DNA of 64,000 nucleotides from Paraburkholderia phenazinium (GCF_900141745.1 NZ_FSRM01000002.1:1302001-1366000); one strand, 5' to 3'; positions 48,114 through 56,883 are shown, numbered from the stretch's first letter. Notes: a model not told the origin generated them from the letters alone. Translations and numbers: made by a program.

Positions 48114-48403
48114 GAGGGCGTTTCGACTATGAACATCCGCGCTTGCTGGGCTTCCCGACGTTCGACTTTGATCGGCGCATACCTCTCGGAATTGTAGAAA
48201 GCTAGCGCTTGGGCGAGAGTCGGAAACTCGAACACGCCGGCCATCGGCAACGGCACCTCATCCCCCTCTAGAACCTGCGCAACAGGACCAAAATGTAGAA
48301 TCTTCCCGCCCGCCTCTTTTAGCGCCGCCTGAAAGCGTGGAGCGAGCGCGGCCTGCTTGGTGGAGTCGATGACGCGTAGATTGACGTGCACGAATGCTGG
48401 CAT
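48110..48403 (-). CDS. DUF1330-family small protein
   Basis: This 97-residue protein has a ferredoxin-like dimeric alpha/beta-barrel pattern: PAFVHVNLRVIDSTKQAALAPRFQAALKEAGGKILHFG, then VFEFPTLAQALAFYNSERYAPIKVER. The FPTLAQALAFYNSERY segment is the DUF1330 hallmark. The frame extends to 48514; the ATG at 48403 follows AAGGGAGGCACA. The function of the family is unknown. The C-terminus overlaps a dispersed repeat and may have been altered by it. Confidence 0.88.
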   Translation of the reverse strand: MPAFVHVNLRVIDSTKQAALAPRFQAALKEAGGKILHFGPVAQVLEGDEVPLPMAGVFEFPTLAQALAFYNSERYAPIKVERREAQQARMFIVETPS

Positions 48404-48639
48404 TGTGCCTCCCTTCAATAACGTATACGCATGATTATGTATGCGACGGTGAACTTCTTTTCGTGGGCGCAGTGTCTCACAGTCGCCTCGACGCTCGCGT
48501 GATACATGCGGCATGGACCGACCCGAAAGGAACGCTCCACAAACTCAAAAGCGGTCATTGGCCCGGACTTCCGCAATTGCTCGTGCGTGCCTCGGCCGTA
48601 TAGTCAGCCATGCGCGAGCCTCGGCGCTCCGATTGAACG

Positions 48640-49146
48640 TTAGTCAGCCGATCTCTCGTACAGTGAATCGATATAGTCGCCATGCTCGGGTGTTGGCGCG
48701 ATACCTACCCGGACGAAACCAAGCGACTCATAGTAGGCACATAGCTTCGTGTTTCTCGCATCGCACCCAAGCCGAACAAAACGTCGGTCCAAGGCGCTCA
48801 CCAAATCAGCGCACCAATCGATTACAAATCTGCCAAGTCCACGACCGTTAAAACCCTTTCTCACAGAAAGTCCGTGCACATAGCCCGCGATAGGTTCTTG
48901 GCGCCCCCAGTACAGTTCATCGTCCCAATCCAGAGAGAACGTCCCCACGGGTACACCGTCTTGCTCGACAACATACACCTGTCTTCGCGAGATACTGTTT
49001 AGTACCCACCCTTCGGAAAATCCGTCTCCTTCCCTGCCCCACGCATAATCACCATGAGCTACCTTCTTTGCGTGCGCATCGTTCCGGATCTGTGTAAGTA
49101 CCGGTACATCCTCCGCGGTTGCTCTGCGAATGCTTCTCGAGGTCAT
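48640..49146 (-). CDS. GNAT family acetyltransferase
   Basis: This 168-residue protein begins SRSIRRATAEDVPVLTQIRNDAH. It has VEQDGVPVGTFSLDWDD, the acetyl-CoA site YVHGLSVRKGFNGRGLGRFVIDW and the end DARNTKLCAYYESLGFVRVGI. The ATG at 49146 follows CGGAGATAAGAGCT; an ATG at 49185 in the same frame is less likely. The substrate is unknown. It lies 45 bases after the aminoglycoside-type acetyltransferase gene on the same strand, and the two may be co-transcribed. Confidence 0.88.
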   Translation of the reverse strand: MTSRSIRRATAEDVPVLTQIRNDAHAKKVAHGDYAWGREGDGFSEGWVLNSISRRQVYVVEQDGVPVGTFSLDWDDELYWGRQEPIAGYVHGLSVRKGFNGRGLGRFVIDWCADLVSALDRRFVRLGCDARNTKLCAYYESLGFVRVGIAPTPEHGDYIDSLYERSAD

Positions 49147-49191
49147 AGCTCTTATCTCCGTTGAGCTGTCTTCGTGAATTTCCAAACCGGT

Positions 49192-49653
49192 CTATATAAG
49201 CCGCTTCAGGAAGAAGACCACGCGCTCGGTTTCATCGAAGCCAAGGGCGCGGTGCACCGCTTGCCCGTCGATATTGTCGACCGGTGTATCGGATGCGAAT
49301 TCTGTGCAAGCGTGTGCCAAGCCCCATTGACCAACAGCGGCACACAATGCCTTCGCAATACCTTGCCGACGCGCGACCGGAACGACATAAATACCTTCGA
49401 GGAACAGCACCGGCGACGCTTTACAACCGTTTACGTAGTCGTGACGCACCGTGGCTTCGGCGAAACCAACTGGGTCACCTTCGCAAGAAAACGCCATGAA
49501 CGTCGCGAAACGATCCCCGTCGGCAAGCAGTCGTTCAGCTTCGCGGATATGGTCGTCATCGCTCACATGTTGCCAAAGCACGCGACGCAACGAACACCAT
49601 GCCGCAGCGTCTTGCGGTATAGCAGCCCGGACAATGAAGGAAGCTGAAAGCAT
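49192..49653 (-). CDS. Aminoglycoside 6'-N-acetyltransferase-like protein (AAC(6')-I type)
   Basis: This 153-residue protein has the size of AAC(6') enzymes and their diagnostic string: GFAEATVRHDYVNGC, then SPVLFLEGIYV, followed by ARRQGIAKALCAAVGQWG and EFASDT. It ends with VHRALGFDETERVVFFLKR. In the family these residues bind acetyl-CoA and the drug and give resistance to kanamycin/tobramycin-type aminoglycosides. Chromosomal relatives can be weak or silent, so resistance is not implied without testing. No integron structure surrounds it. The family assignment rests on motif order and is strong. Confidence 0.88.
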   Translation of the reverse strand: MLSASFIVRAAIPQDAAAWCSLRRVLWQHVSDDDHIREAERLLADGDRFATFMAFSCEGDPVGFAEATVRHDYVNGCKASPVLFLEGIYVVPVARRQGIAKALCAAVGQWGLAHACTEFASDTPVDNIDGQAVHRALGFDETERVVFFLKRLI

Positions 49654-49817
49654 ATTCTGAGGGTCGTCAATGAACGTGAAAGGCTTGACGGGCCTAAATA
49701 CCCTGGATTCTCAACGATTCAGGCGATCGTGTCGAACAACCGAAACTGGCTGCTGGACACGCGTGGCTCGGTCCGACGCGCAAGAGACCTTCGCGATTTC
49801 CAGTATTGGTCGGCGCG

Positions 49818-50621
49818 CTAAATGAGTTCGGCGATGCGAACAATGATAAATGCCGCTGGAACGAGCACCGCCTGCGCACACAGTGTCCCGAGAACGCGTG
49901 CGCCCGCGAGAGTTGTAATTGCCCGCCGGAAGCTGTTTTCCGAAATCCGGCCTTCGATTACGTCGTCCGTCATCACTGAGACTTGCGGATCGATGACGAC
50001 TGCCAATACCACGGTCGCAAAGCCATTGATAACTGATGATAGATTCGCGCATGTAACCCGCAAATCGGGCTTCAGGTATCCAGCATAAAGCGATGCGAAA
50101 ACGCCGACCGTCCAGATCGCCATCGCGATAACGTTCAGTCCTATAACTTTCCAGGAAACGCCTGCGCCAGTTGCCAGTTGGGTGACGTTGTGCCGGGACG
50201 GAAGCCTTGCTCCAAGCCGAATGTAGCTGACGCCCCCGCGGCTGAAGATATGGAGCAGCAGGCGAGGGATCGAGCGGTTTGCTTGAAAGTGATCGACAGC
50301 GCGGCTGAAATAACGCTGGAACGTGGGAATTAGAAACGCACCGACAGTGCTTGCCACCGTGGCGGTCAGCAGGAAAAGCCGAAAGTCGCCGAGCAGACCG
50401 TGCTCCATGTGATGAGCAATGTCTAGCTCAACCCGCTTCGCTATGAATGGTCCTTGAAAGGAATTTGCCGTCCGGGAAACCAGGGCGATGATCCCGAATA
50501 GAGAAAATGATACGGCGATACGGCGCGTGCGAACACCAGCGATCCGTACCGCATACGCAAGCGTCGCGATCACATGGATTACGAATGTAAGCCCGCATAT
50601 GACCAGAAGCTGGGTGTCCAT
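49818..50621 (-). CDS. Amj-type lipid II flippase family protein
   Basis: This 267-residue membrane protein has about six or seven helices. The conserved N-terminus LTFVIHVIATLAYAVRIAG, then VRTRRIAVSFSLFGIIALVSRTAN, matches the pattern of Amj (YdaH), the alternative lipid II flippase first found in Bacillus subtilis. The frame extends to 50759, but MDTQLLVICGL at 50621 is the natural start. If functional it would translocate lipid-linked peptidoglycan precursor and act as a back-up to MurJ. Assigned from remembered family pattern; no alignment was possible. Confidence 0.78.
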   Translation of the reverse strand: MDTQLLVICGLTFVIHVIATLAYAVRIAGVRTRRIAVSFSLFGIIALVSRTANSFQGPFIAKRVELDIAHHMEHGLLGDFRLFLLTATVASTVGAFLIPTFQRYFSRAVDHFQANRSIPRLLLHIFSRGGVSYIRLGARLPSRHNVTQLATGAGVSWKVIGLNVIAMAIWTVGVFASLYAGYLKPDLRVTCANLSSVINGFATVVLAVVIDPQVSVMTDDVIEGRISENSFRRAITTLAGARVLGTLCAQAVLVPAAFIIVRIAELI

Positions 50622-50755
50622 GTTGTCGCCGCGAGGTTGGCAATAACCAAAGTCTACCGGAGTGCACTGCCGGCCCGATTGTCGACGAATCAGGTTACGA
50701 GGTCGAACGTCGCAAAGTGGCCGCGCCATGCCCCTTTTGATAGCGGGCCGCACAG

Positions 50756-51181
50756 TCAAAGGCTGAATTCAAGAACGTTTCTGTTGGCAGCAGCCGAAGC
50801 AAGAAGGCTTCGTAGCATGATCAGTTGGGAGATAAGATCCGTCCGCTGAACCTCGACAGTATGGGCGTCTCCAGTAGGGGACCAACCGCAAACGAAGCGC
50901 ACCTTTTCTTCGCCCTGCGATTCAAGCGATCCAACCCAAATCTCTAACTCTGACGCAATTCGTACGAGAACCGCAGGCTCACCCTCATCCTCTTCGAATT
51001 GGTCGAACATCGTTCCGAGCGAGTAGTTGATTCGATTCCAGAATCCCGACGCGAAGAGCCACTCCGAGACCGCACCGTCTAGCATGAAGACTGGCTCTGC
51101 AGAGCCACCCGCAATAAAGAAGCGCGACGCCTGTAATCTGCGCATGACGTGAAAGGTAATCTCAAAGCCAGGGAAGCACAT
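50756..51181 (-). CDS. Hypothetical protein, about 141 residues
   Basis: A soluble protein with an acidic centre (MFDQFEEDEGEPAVLVRIASELEIWVGSLESQGEEKVRFVCGW) and a helical C-terminus (LISQLIMLRSLLASAAANRNVLEFS). The text is well-formed and unlike an antisense shadow, but no family was recognised and no good ribosome binding site is seen. An immunity-like or antitoxin-like size is noted without further support. Confidence 0.55.
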   Translation of the reverse strand: MCFPGFEITFHVMRRLQASRFFIAGGSAEPVFMLDGAVSEWLFASGFWNRINYSLGTMFDQFEEDEGEPAVLVRIASELEIWVGSLESQGEEKVRFVCGWSPTGDAHTVEVQRTDLISQLIMLRSLLASAAANRNVLEFSL

Positions 51182-51518
51182 TGTCGACGATCTGGGCTCC
51201 GCCGTCGACTGAGCGAAACTGGCCGCGTGCCGCCCGATACGTTCGGCACATGTCGACCCATTGCTGCCGGTCGCGCGATTAAGGCTTCAACGGCTGTTAT
51301 AAAAGCGAAGCAGTCGTCGAACGACTCAGTCCGACGATGGCGACACCACTTGTTACCCCTTCGCGGCTATATGCGGTCAGCGAAATCTCTACCCGCGCTG
51401 CGTTATGTGGAATTCGCGTTGAGCATGCCCAATCGTAAAGTGACGGCGCTAGTGTGCCGTCCGGGCGGTAGACGTGGACAGACCGCGGATAATGCACGGC
51501 GAACGGTTCTGCGGCAAG
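51182..51518. other. Non-coding gap with repeat-like debris
   Basis: About 340 bases with no supported gene. GAGCGAAACTGGCCGCGTGCCG near 51211 is reminiscent of the dispersed intergenic sequences seen elsewhere in 41-60 kb, but too diverged to align by eye. Confidence 0.35.
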
Positions 51519-52448
51519 TTAGCTATCCAATTCCGCGCCTAGCCTCACCGCCAGCGTTGTGCGCTCTTGCTCTCCCAACGCAAGAATCCATCTTTTGAAC
51601 GTCTGCAAAGATCTCATCCCGATCGACGCTTCTGGATACACGAGGTAATAGCCCTTCGGGTAATCCCAAGCATGATCGGAGAGCGCCACCAGTCGTCCCG
51701 CCGCAACTTGGTCGTCTGCCATATACGCGGGCAGCAACGTGGCGCCCAGGCCTGCCGCCGCCGCATTTAACGCCATCGACATGATCTCGTAGCGCGGGCC
51801 CTCTTTGCCTGCATCGCCCGCGATTCGTTCGCGCTCGAACCAGCCGTCCCAAGCGTCTGGCAAGGTCAAATGCTGGATCAGGTCCGCGCGGGGCGTTGCT
51901 GGCCCAATTCGTGATCCGTGCCGTTTTACCCACGAAGGCGCGGCATATGGCAACAGGCGCAATGGCAGGATGAAATCGCTGTGCAGTCCCGGTCGCTTGC
52001 CATCGCCGAATTCGAGAGATGCATCCACGCTCGTGGACGCGAAGTCTACTGCGCCGACTCGCGTGCGCAGATTGAGCGTGATCTCGCCGTGCTCGCGCGT
52101 GAATGTCGGCAGGTACGGAATCAGCCAATAGTTTCCGATCGACGATCCCACCGACAGCGACAACGCGCCGCCGCGTCCCTTGAGCGCCATCACGTTGACC
52201 GTCGCGCGTTCGAGCCGCTTGAGCAAGGGCTCAATCTCCGCGATGTATTCCCGGCCGGCGTCAGTCAGCGTCATTGCATCGCGACGGCGCACGAACAGAG
52301 CAACACCCAGACGCTCTTCGAGCATCTTTATCTGCCGACTCACCGCGCCTTGCGTTAGATGCAGTTCATGAGCGGCCGCTGTGAAGGAGCGCAGACGGGC
52401 GCTCGACTCGAAGCACAACAACGACTGAGTGGATGGGGCATGAAACAT
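51519..52448 (-). CDS. LysR-family regulator (GcvA-like)
   Basis: This 309-residue regulator has a winged helix (FTAAAHELHLTQGAVSRQIKMLEERLGVALFVRR) and an effector domain with LSLSVGSSIGNYWLIPYLPTF, of the GcvA/AmpR subgroup. The frame runs to 52928, but the ATG at 52448 is preferred because AAGG stands 9 bases upstream and the helix-turn-helix begins right after. It is divergent from the D-aminoacylase gene, with a perfect T-N11-A palindrome between them, so it probably controls the D-amino-acid operon. Confidence 0.92.
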   Translation of the reverse strand: MFHAPSTQSLLCFESSARLRSFTAAAHELHLTQGAVSRQIKMLEERLGVALFVRRRDAMTLTDAGREYIAEIEPLLKRLERATVNVMALKGRGGALSLSVGSSIGNYWLIPYLPTFTREHGEITLNLRTRVGAVDFASTSVDASLEFGDGKRPGLHSDFILPLRLLPYAAPSWVKRHGSRIGPATPRADLIQHLTLPDAWDGWFERERIAGDAGKEGPRYEIMSMALNAAAAGLGATLLPAYMADDQVAAGRLVALSDHAWDYPKGYYLVYPEASIGMRSLQTFKRWILALGEQERTTLAVRLGAELDS

Positions 52449-52554
52449 GAGGCGCATCCTTACCAACACGTTGACAGACATTGCCCACGCAATACGAAAA
52501 TTCATCGTTTCGCGCGTCGAACAGCCAATTATGCCGGAATCGATGGCCCGTCCA

Positions 52555-52567
52555 TGAGAAATTCTCA
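52555..52567. promoter_or_regulatory. LysR box TGAGAAATTCTCA
   Basis: A perfect 13-base palindrome with the classical T-N11-A layout lies in the 202-base divergent region between the LysR gene and the D-aminoacylase gene, 107 bases from the former and 83 bases from the latter. This is the most likely binding site of that regulator. Confidence 0.65.
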
Positions 52568-52650
52568 CGCTGACCGCAGGACAAATGGTTTGCCCGCTGT
52601 TTATTGCCGGCCAATCATTGCGCCCATCTGACATCGGAAGCCATGAAACA

Positions 52651-54081
52651 GTGATAGATCTCATTATCGAAAACGGCACGCTGATCGACGGCACTGGCGC
52701 ACCGCGTCGCATATGTGATGTCGGTGTAGTCAATGGCCGCATCGCGATGCTCGGCGATTTGGGCGGTTTGCCGGCGCACCAGCGCTTCAATGCCAGTGCG
52801 CGCATCGTCGCGCCAGGTTTCATCGACGTCCATACGCATGACGACCGCTTGTTGCTTAATCGTGTGGAAGGACCGCATCCGAAGCTGTCGCAGGGCGTAA
52901 CAACGGTCGTCACGGGAAATTGCGGCATCAGCCTCGCACCGCTGGTGACCGCGCGGCCGCCCTCGCCGCTCGATCTGCTTGGCGACGATGCGTGGCACTT
53001 CGCCCGCTTTGCCGATTATCTCGACGCGCTCGATGCCTCGCGGCCCGCACTCAATGCGGCTTGTCTCGTCGGCCATTCGACTCTGCGCGTGCGTCATGTG
53101 GCGAACCTTGAGCGCCCCGCAACGTCCGACGAAACCTCCCGCATGGCACACGACCTCGACGACGCACTCACTGCCGGTGCTCTGGGCCTATCTACCGGAC
53201 TTTACTATCCGCCAGCGCGCGCGGCGAGCACGCGGGAAGTGATCGAAGTTGGCCGGCCGTTGAGCGCGGCACGCGGGATCGTGACCATGCATCTGCGCGA
53301 CGAAGCCGACGCCATCGACGAAGCGCTGCGTGAAGCGCTGCAAATCGGCCGCGAGTTGGCGATCGACACGATCGTCTCGCATCACAAGCTCGTTGGGCGG
53401 AGCAACCATGGTCGCTCCGCAGCGACGCTCGCCATGTTCGAAGACGCAGCGCAACATCAGTCGGTGTGCTTCGACTGCTATCCGTACAACGCGTCGTCGA
53501 CCATGCTTCTGCCAGCTCGCGTCAAGCAGTCCGATGAGGTGCTCGTCACATGGTCCAAAGCCGATCCGTCTGCTGCCGGACACTCATTGTTCCGGCTCGC
53601 CGAAGAACGCGACGTGTCGCCTGAAGTTCTGGCGCGCCGTCTCGCACCGGCAGGCGCCGTGTATTTCGCGATGAGCGAGGAAGACGTAGGCCGCATCCTC
53701 GCTCATCCGATGAGCATGGTCGGCTCGGATGGCCTGGCACACGATGTTCAGCCGCATCCGCGCCTGTGGGGCACGTTCCCCCGCGTGCTTGGGCATTACG
53801 CGCGCGAGCGACAACTATTCTCGCTCGAGACCGCCGTCCACAAAATGACGGGCCTGAGTGCGCGACGCTTCGGACTGCACAAGCGGGGCGTCATTACTCC
53901 GGGTCACTGCGCCGACATCGTTGTGTTTGACGAACACCATATCGCCGATCGAGCAACCTTCACGCATCCCACTCTCGCGTGTGCCGGCATCGACGCCGTA
54001 TTCGTCAATGGACGGCTCGCGTACCGCGACGGCGAGCCGCACGACGTGCACGCCGGTCAGGTGATCCGTCGCGCGCACTGA
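52651..54081 (+). CDS. D-aminoacylase (N-acyl-D-amino-acid deacylase)
   Basis: This metal-dependent amidohydrolase has about 476 residues. The opening DLIIENGTLIDGTGAPRR is followed by the metal-binding VHTHDD near 68, TVVTGNCGISLAPL, ISHHK-type IVSHHKLVG and the late Asp in MVGSDGL. It hydrolyses N-acyl-D-amino acids to free D-amino acids. GTG at 52651 (GGAAG 10 bases upstream) gives the usual N-terminus; an ATG at 52585 in frame would add 22 residues. It starts an operon with an MFS carrier (35 bases later) and a racemase, under a divergent LysR gene. Confidence 0.92.
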   Translation: MIDLIIENGTLIDGTGAPRRICDVGVVNGRIAMLGDLGGLPAHQRFNASARIVAPGFIDVHTHDDRLLLNRVEGPHPKLSQGVTTVVTGNCGISLAPLVTARPPSPLDLLGDDAWHFARFADYLDALDASRPALNAACLVGHSTLRVRHVANLERPATSDETSRMAHDLDDALTAGALGLSTGLYYPPARAASTREVIEVGRPLSAARGIVTMHLRDEADAIDEALREALQIGRELAIDTIVSHHKLVGRSNHGRSAATLAMFEDAAQHQSVCFDCYPYNASSTMLLPARVKQSDEVLVTWSKADPSAAGHSLFRLAEERDVSPEVLARRLAPAGAVYFAMSEEDVGRILAHPMSMVGSDGLAHDVQPHPRLWGTFPRVLGHYARERQLFSLETAVHKMTGLSARRFGLHKRGVITPGHCADIVVFDEHHIADRATFTHPTLACAGIDAVFVNGRLAYRDGEPHDVHAGQVIRRAH

Positions 54082-54116
54082 GCTTGTTTCACATCCTTCC
54101 ATCAGAGAGAGCCCTC

Positions 54117-55388
54117 ATGTCTTCCTCAACTGAGACAACTGCCGTCAGTGCAGCAAATTCGCATCTCGGCGCAAGCGAGTGCCGGTCCACCCCGTACTCG
54201 GCGGCGCGAAAGACCTTTCTGCTGATAATGCTGCTCGCTTCATGGATACTCGCCAATGCCGACCGCATGGCGATGAGCATATCAATCGTGCCGATCACGC
54301 GGGACTTCAACCTCGACGCACGTTCAGCCGGCCTCGTTTTGAGTGCCTTTTACGTAAGTTATTCGCTGATGCAGCTCGCCGCCGGATGGCTTGGCGACCG
54401 CTTCGGCTCGCGGCTGGTGCTGGTCTTTTCTGTGGCGTGCTGGTCGGTCTTCACCGGACTGACTGGTTTTGCCTCGACCTTCGCCGCGCTCTTTGCGATC
54501 CGTGTGTTGTTCGGTATCGGCGAAGGGGGATTTGTGCCCGCCAGCACGGTCACAATCGCGGAAGCGTTTTTGCACAGGGACCGTGCGCGGGCCAAGTCGC
54601 TTGTAATCGGCGCGTCGTTTTTGGGCAGCGCAGTCGGGTCAAGCGCAATCGCCACGCTCATCCATAATCACGGATGGCGCTACGCGTATCACGCGTTCGG
54701 TGTTGTCGGGATCATCGTGGCGGTGGTGTTGTGGTTCGCCATCAAACCTGCGAAGCGGCGCGCGCGTACTGCGGGCCAAGCGGGTTTTCGGAAGCTGTTT
54801 GCTTTGCCCATGCTGCGCAAGACCATGCTGATTTTTTTCTTTAGCAACATTGTCTACGTCGCGCTCATATCGTGGATGCCCGCATTCCTCATCCGCACGC
54901 GCCATATCGACATCCTGCATGCAGGCCTCGCCTCGTCGATTCCCTATCTCATCGCCTTTGCGTGTCTGAACGGTGTGGGCTGGCTGCTCGATAAAGCCGG
55001 GCAAGGACGCGAGCGTCAATTCATGCTAATGGGCGGTGCGACAGCGTTCGTGTTTCTCGCCGCGATGGCGCTAGCGCATTCGCTGACATCGTTGCTGGCA
55101 ATGTGGACGTTATGTCTGGTCGGTTACACGGTCATATACGGCACCGTCTTCGCGATTCCACTCAAGCATATGCAGGACACGTCGGTCGGCACGGCGGCAG
55201 GCATCATAAATTTTGGCGGGCAGTTAGCGGCGGCGATCGCGCCGGCGATGATCGGCATGCTGGTTGATCTTACGCCCGGTAGCTACCTTTGTGCTTACGC
55301 GGCGCTGCTCGTCGCAGCACTCGGCGCGGTGCTAGTGGCATGGACATGGCGTCCGGCTAGCGCAGATCGTCCGGCGAGGCTTGCATGA
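54117..55388 (+). CDS. MFS transporter, anion:cation symporter-like
   Basis: This 423-residue, twelve-helix carrier has LLASWILANADRMAMSISIVPITRDFNL in helix 1 and GWLGDRFGSRLVL as the loop 2-3 motif, then RVLFGIGEGGFVPAS. The text is that of the ACS family, which carries organic anions, hexuronates or peptides. The ATG at 54117 follows CAGAGAGAG; the frame is open further upstream inside the aminoacylase gene. Its place between the aminoacylase and racemase genes suggests uptake of N-acyl-D-amino acids or D-amino acids. The substrate is inferred. Confidence 0.9.
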   Translation: MSSSTETTAVSAANSHLGASECRSTPYSAARKTFLLIMLLASWILANADRMAMSISIVPITRDFNLDARSAGLVLSAFYVSYSLMQLAAGWLGDRFGSRLVLVFSVACWSVFTGLTGFASTFAALFAIRVLFGIGEGGFVPASTVTIAEAFLHRDRARAKSLVIGASFLGSAVGSSAIATLIHNHGWRYAYHAFGVVGIIVAVVLWFAIKPAKRRARTAGQAGFRKLFALPMLRKTMLIFFFSNIVYVALISWMPAFLIRTRHIDILHAGLASSIPYLIAFACLNGVGWLLDKAGQGRERQFMLMGGATAFVFLAAMALAHSLTSLLAMWTLCLVGYTVIYGTVFAIPLKHMQDTSVGTAAGIINFGGQLAAAIAPAMIGMLVDLTPGSYLCAYAALLVAALGAVLVAWTWRPASADRPARLA

Positions 55389-56518
55389 ACCGCGAAGACC
55401 TGACACTAGGGATCGTCTCTTTTCCAGATGACCCGGACAGTTCAATGGCCACATCACAGACCAGCGATACCATGCGCGTCGTCGTTGAGCCCCATCCGTA
55501 TGATATCGCAGCGGTGGCCTCACGATCCTCGCATACCGAATGGAACGATGACGTGTTCCGTCTACTGCGCACCTGCCGAAAACTTTTGGCCAAAGGCGCA
55601 GACGCGATCCTTCTGTCCGGGGCGAGCGCGCGTTCGGTCGTCGTCGCCCTAGAAACCGAGCTCGACATGCCGGTAAGCGACATGCGCACCGTCGATGCAT
55701 TCTGTGACGGCGGTGCGCTTACTGATGTGTCGGGGGATCCGCGTCGACACTACGCAAGATGGGCGCGCCGCGCGCTCGCTTCCCGCGCGAATTCCCGTTT
55801 CCGGCTGGGGATCGTCGGCGGAATCGGCCCAGCCGCAACTGTCGACTTTATGGCGAAAGTCGTGCGTCACACACCCGCTAGTACTGATCAAGCGCACGTT
55901 CGGATGCTCGTTGACCATAATCCACAGATTCCCGATCGCACTGCGCATCTGTTACATAACGGAGATGATCCTTCGCTCGCGTTGTTCTCCGCCTGTGTGC
56001 GCCTCGAAGAGGGCGGCGCAAGCGCAATCGCATTGCCCTGCAATACGGCGCACGCATTCGTGGCACGCATCCAGCCCCATCTGGGAGTGCCGATCGTAAA
56101 TATGCTGGACGAAACCGTCAGGTGCATCGTGAGCCGTTTTGGCATTGGATCCTGCGTGGGCCTGCTGGCAACGTCCGGTACGATCGAAAGCTTCGTATAT
56201 CACGATGCCGCCGATGCGCGACTCACCTTGATCACACCGGACGAACAATTCCAGCAGTGCGTGATGCAGGCGATTTATGGCCCGCAGGGTGTCAAAGCGG
56301 GATTCACTGAAGGCGCCTGCCGCACCGAACTTGACGCCGCGATCGCGCATCTGGTCGCGCGCGGCGCACAAGTCGTAGTGCTCGGCTGCACGGAACTGCC
56401 GCTCGTCCTCGGAGAACAGGATGCGTACATCGTAAACGGCACGACCGTCGCCATCGTGGATCCGACCAGCATACTGGCGCGGCATTGCGTGCGATTAGCG
56501 ATGAAGGAGTCGAAGTGA
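55385..56518 (+). CDS. Asp/Glu-type racemase with an extra degenerate N-terminal domain
   Basis: This 377-residue protein has a C-terminal part (about 140-377) that is a complete aspartate/glutamate racemase: RLGIVGGIGPAATVDFMAKV, the first catalytic Cys in ALPCNTAHAF and the second in VLGCTELPLVLG. Two cysteines make it PLP-independent. The N-terminal 130 residues look like a second, decayed half-domain: LTLGIVSFPDD at the start and GADAILLSGASARSVVVALETEL, where the normal Cys is replaced. Its start overlaps the MFS stop codon (ATGA). In the operon it would convert D-Asp or D-Glu released by the aminoacylase to the L form. Confidence 0.88.
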   Translation: MNREDLTLGIVSFPDDPDSSMATSQTSDTMRVVVEPHPYDIAAVASRSSHTEWNDDVFRLLRTCRKLLAKGADAILLSGASARSVVVALETELDMPVSDMRTVDAFCDGGALTDVSGDPRRHYARWARRALASRANSRFRLGIVGGIGPAATVDFMAKVVRHTPASTDQAHVRMLVDHNPQIPDRTAHLLHNGDDPSLALFSACVRLEEGGASAIALPCNTAHAFVARIQPHLGVPIVNMLDETVRCIVSRFGIGSCVGLLATSGTIESFVYHDAADARLTLITPDEQFQQCVMQAIYGPQGVKAGFTEGACRTELDAAIAHLVARGAQVVVLGCTELPLVLGEQDAYIVNGTTVAIVDPTSILARHCVRLAMKESK

Positions 56519-56883
56519 TCGCACGTGCATGCAGGTAGAGTCGATGCCACTAATTTGCATCCGTCAACGAATGGCGGCTGCTGCCGGAAAGCCGTCACTC
56601 GATTGAAACGCTTCGAGTGTCGGCTTTTGGCCGGACCCGGGCCGAAGGCGAACGGCCCTGATCGCACTTCAACGGTCCTTCGCGTTGCTCGAAAGCAGCC
56701 ATTCACTGGCCAAAAACCTCCAGCATCGTGATGCGTTCCAGCGTCACGCCGGCGGCGAGCAACGCGTCTCTCTGTAGCACTACGCTTCGCGACCGGTCCG
56801 ATTTCGACACCCCGACATAACCGGCCAGACCATCGGACTACCCCGCCTGAAAACTTGCGGCAGCATGATCCGCATATGTGTCA
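56519..56883. repeat. Non-coding gap with two repeat-core copies
   Basis: About 365 bases without a gene. CCGGAAAGCCGTCACTCG (56584-56601) and GAAAGCAGCCATTCACTGGC (56691-56710) are two members of the same GAAAGCGG-type core seen at 44.1, 45.9, 48.1 and 48.5 kb. The stretch is probably decayed repeat sequence. Confidence 0.5.

Noticed and set aside
43437..51181. Integron-like array of cassettes
   Set aside because: Single genes of one strand with repeats between them suggested it, but no integrase gene and no attC ends (RYYYAAC...GTTRRRY) were found.
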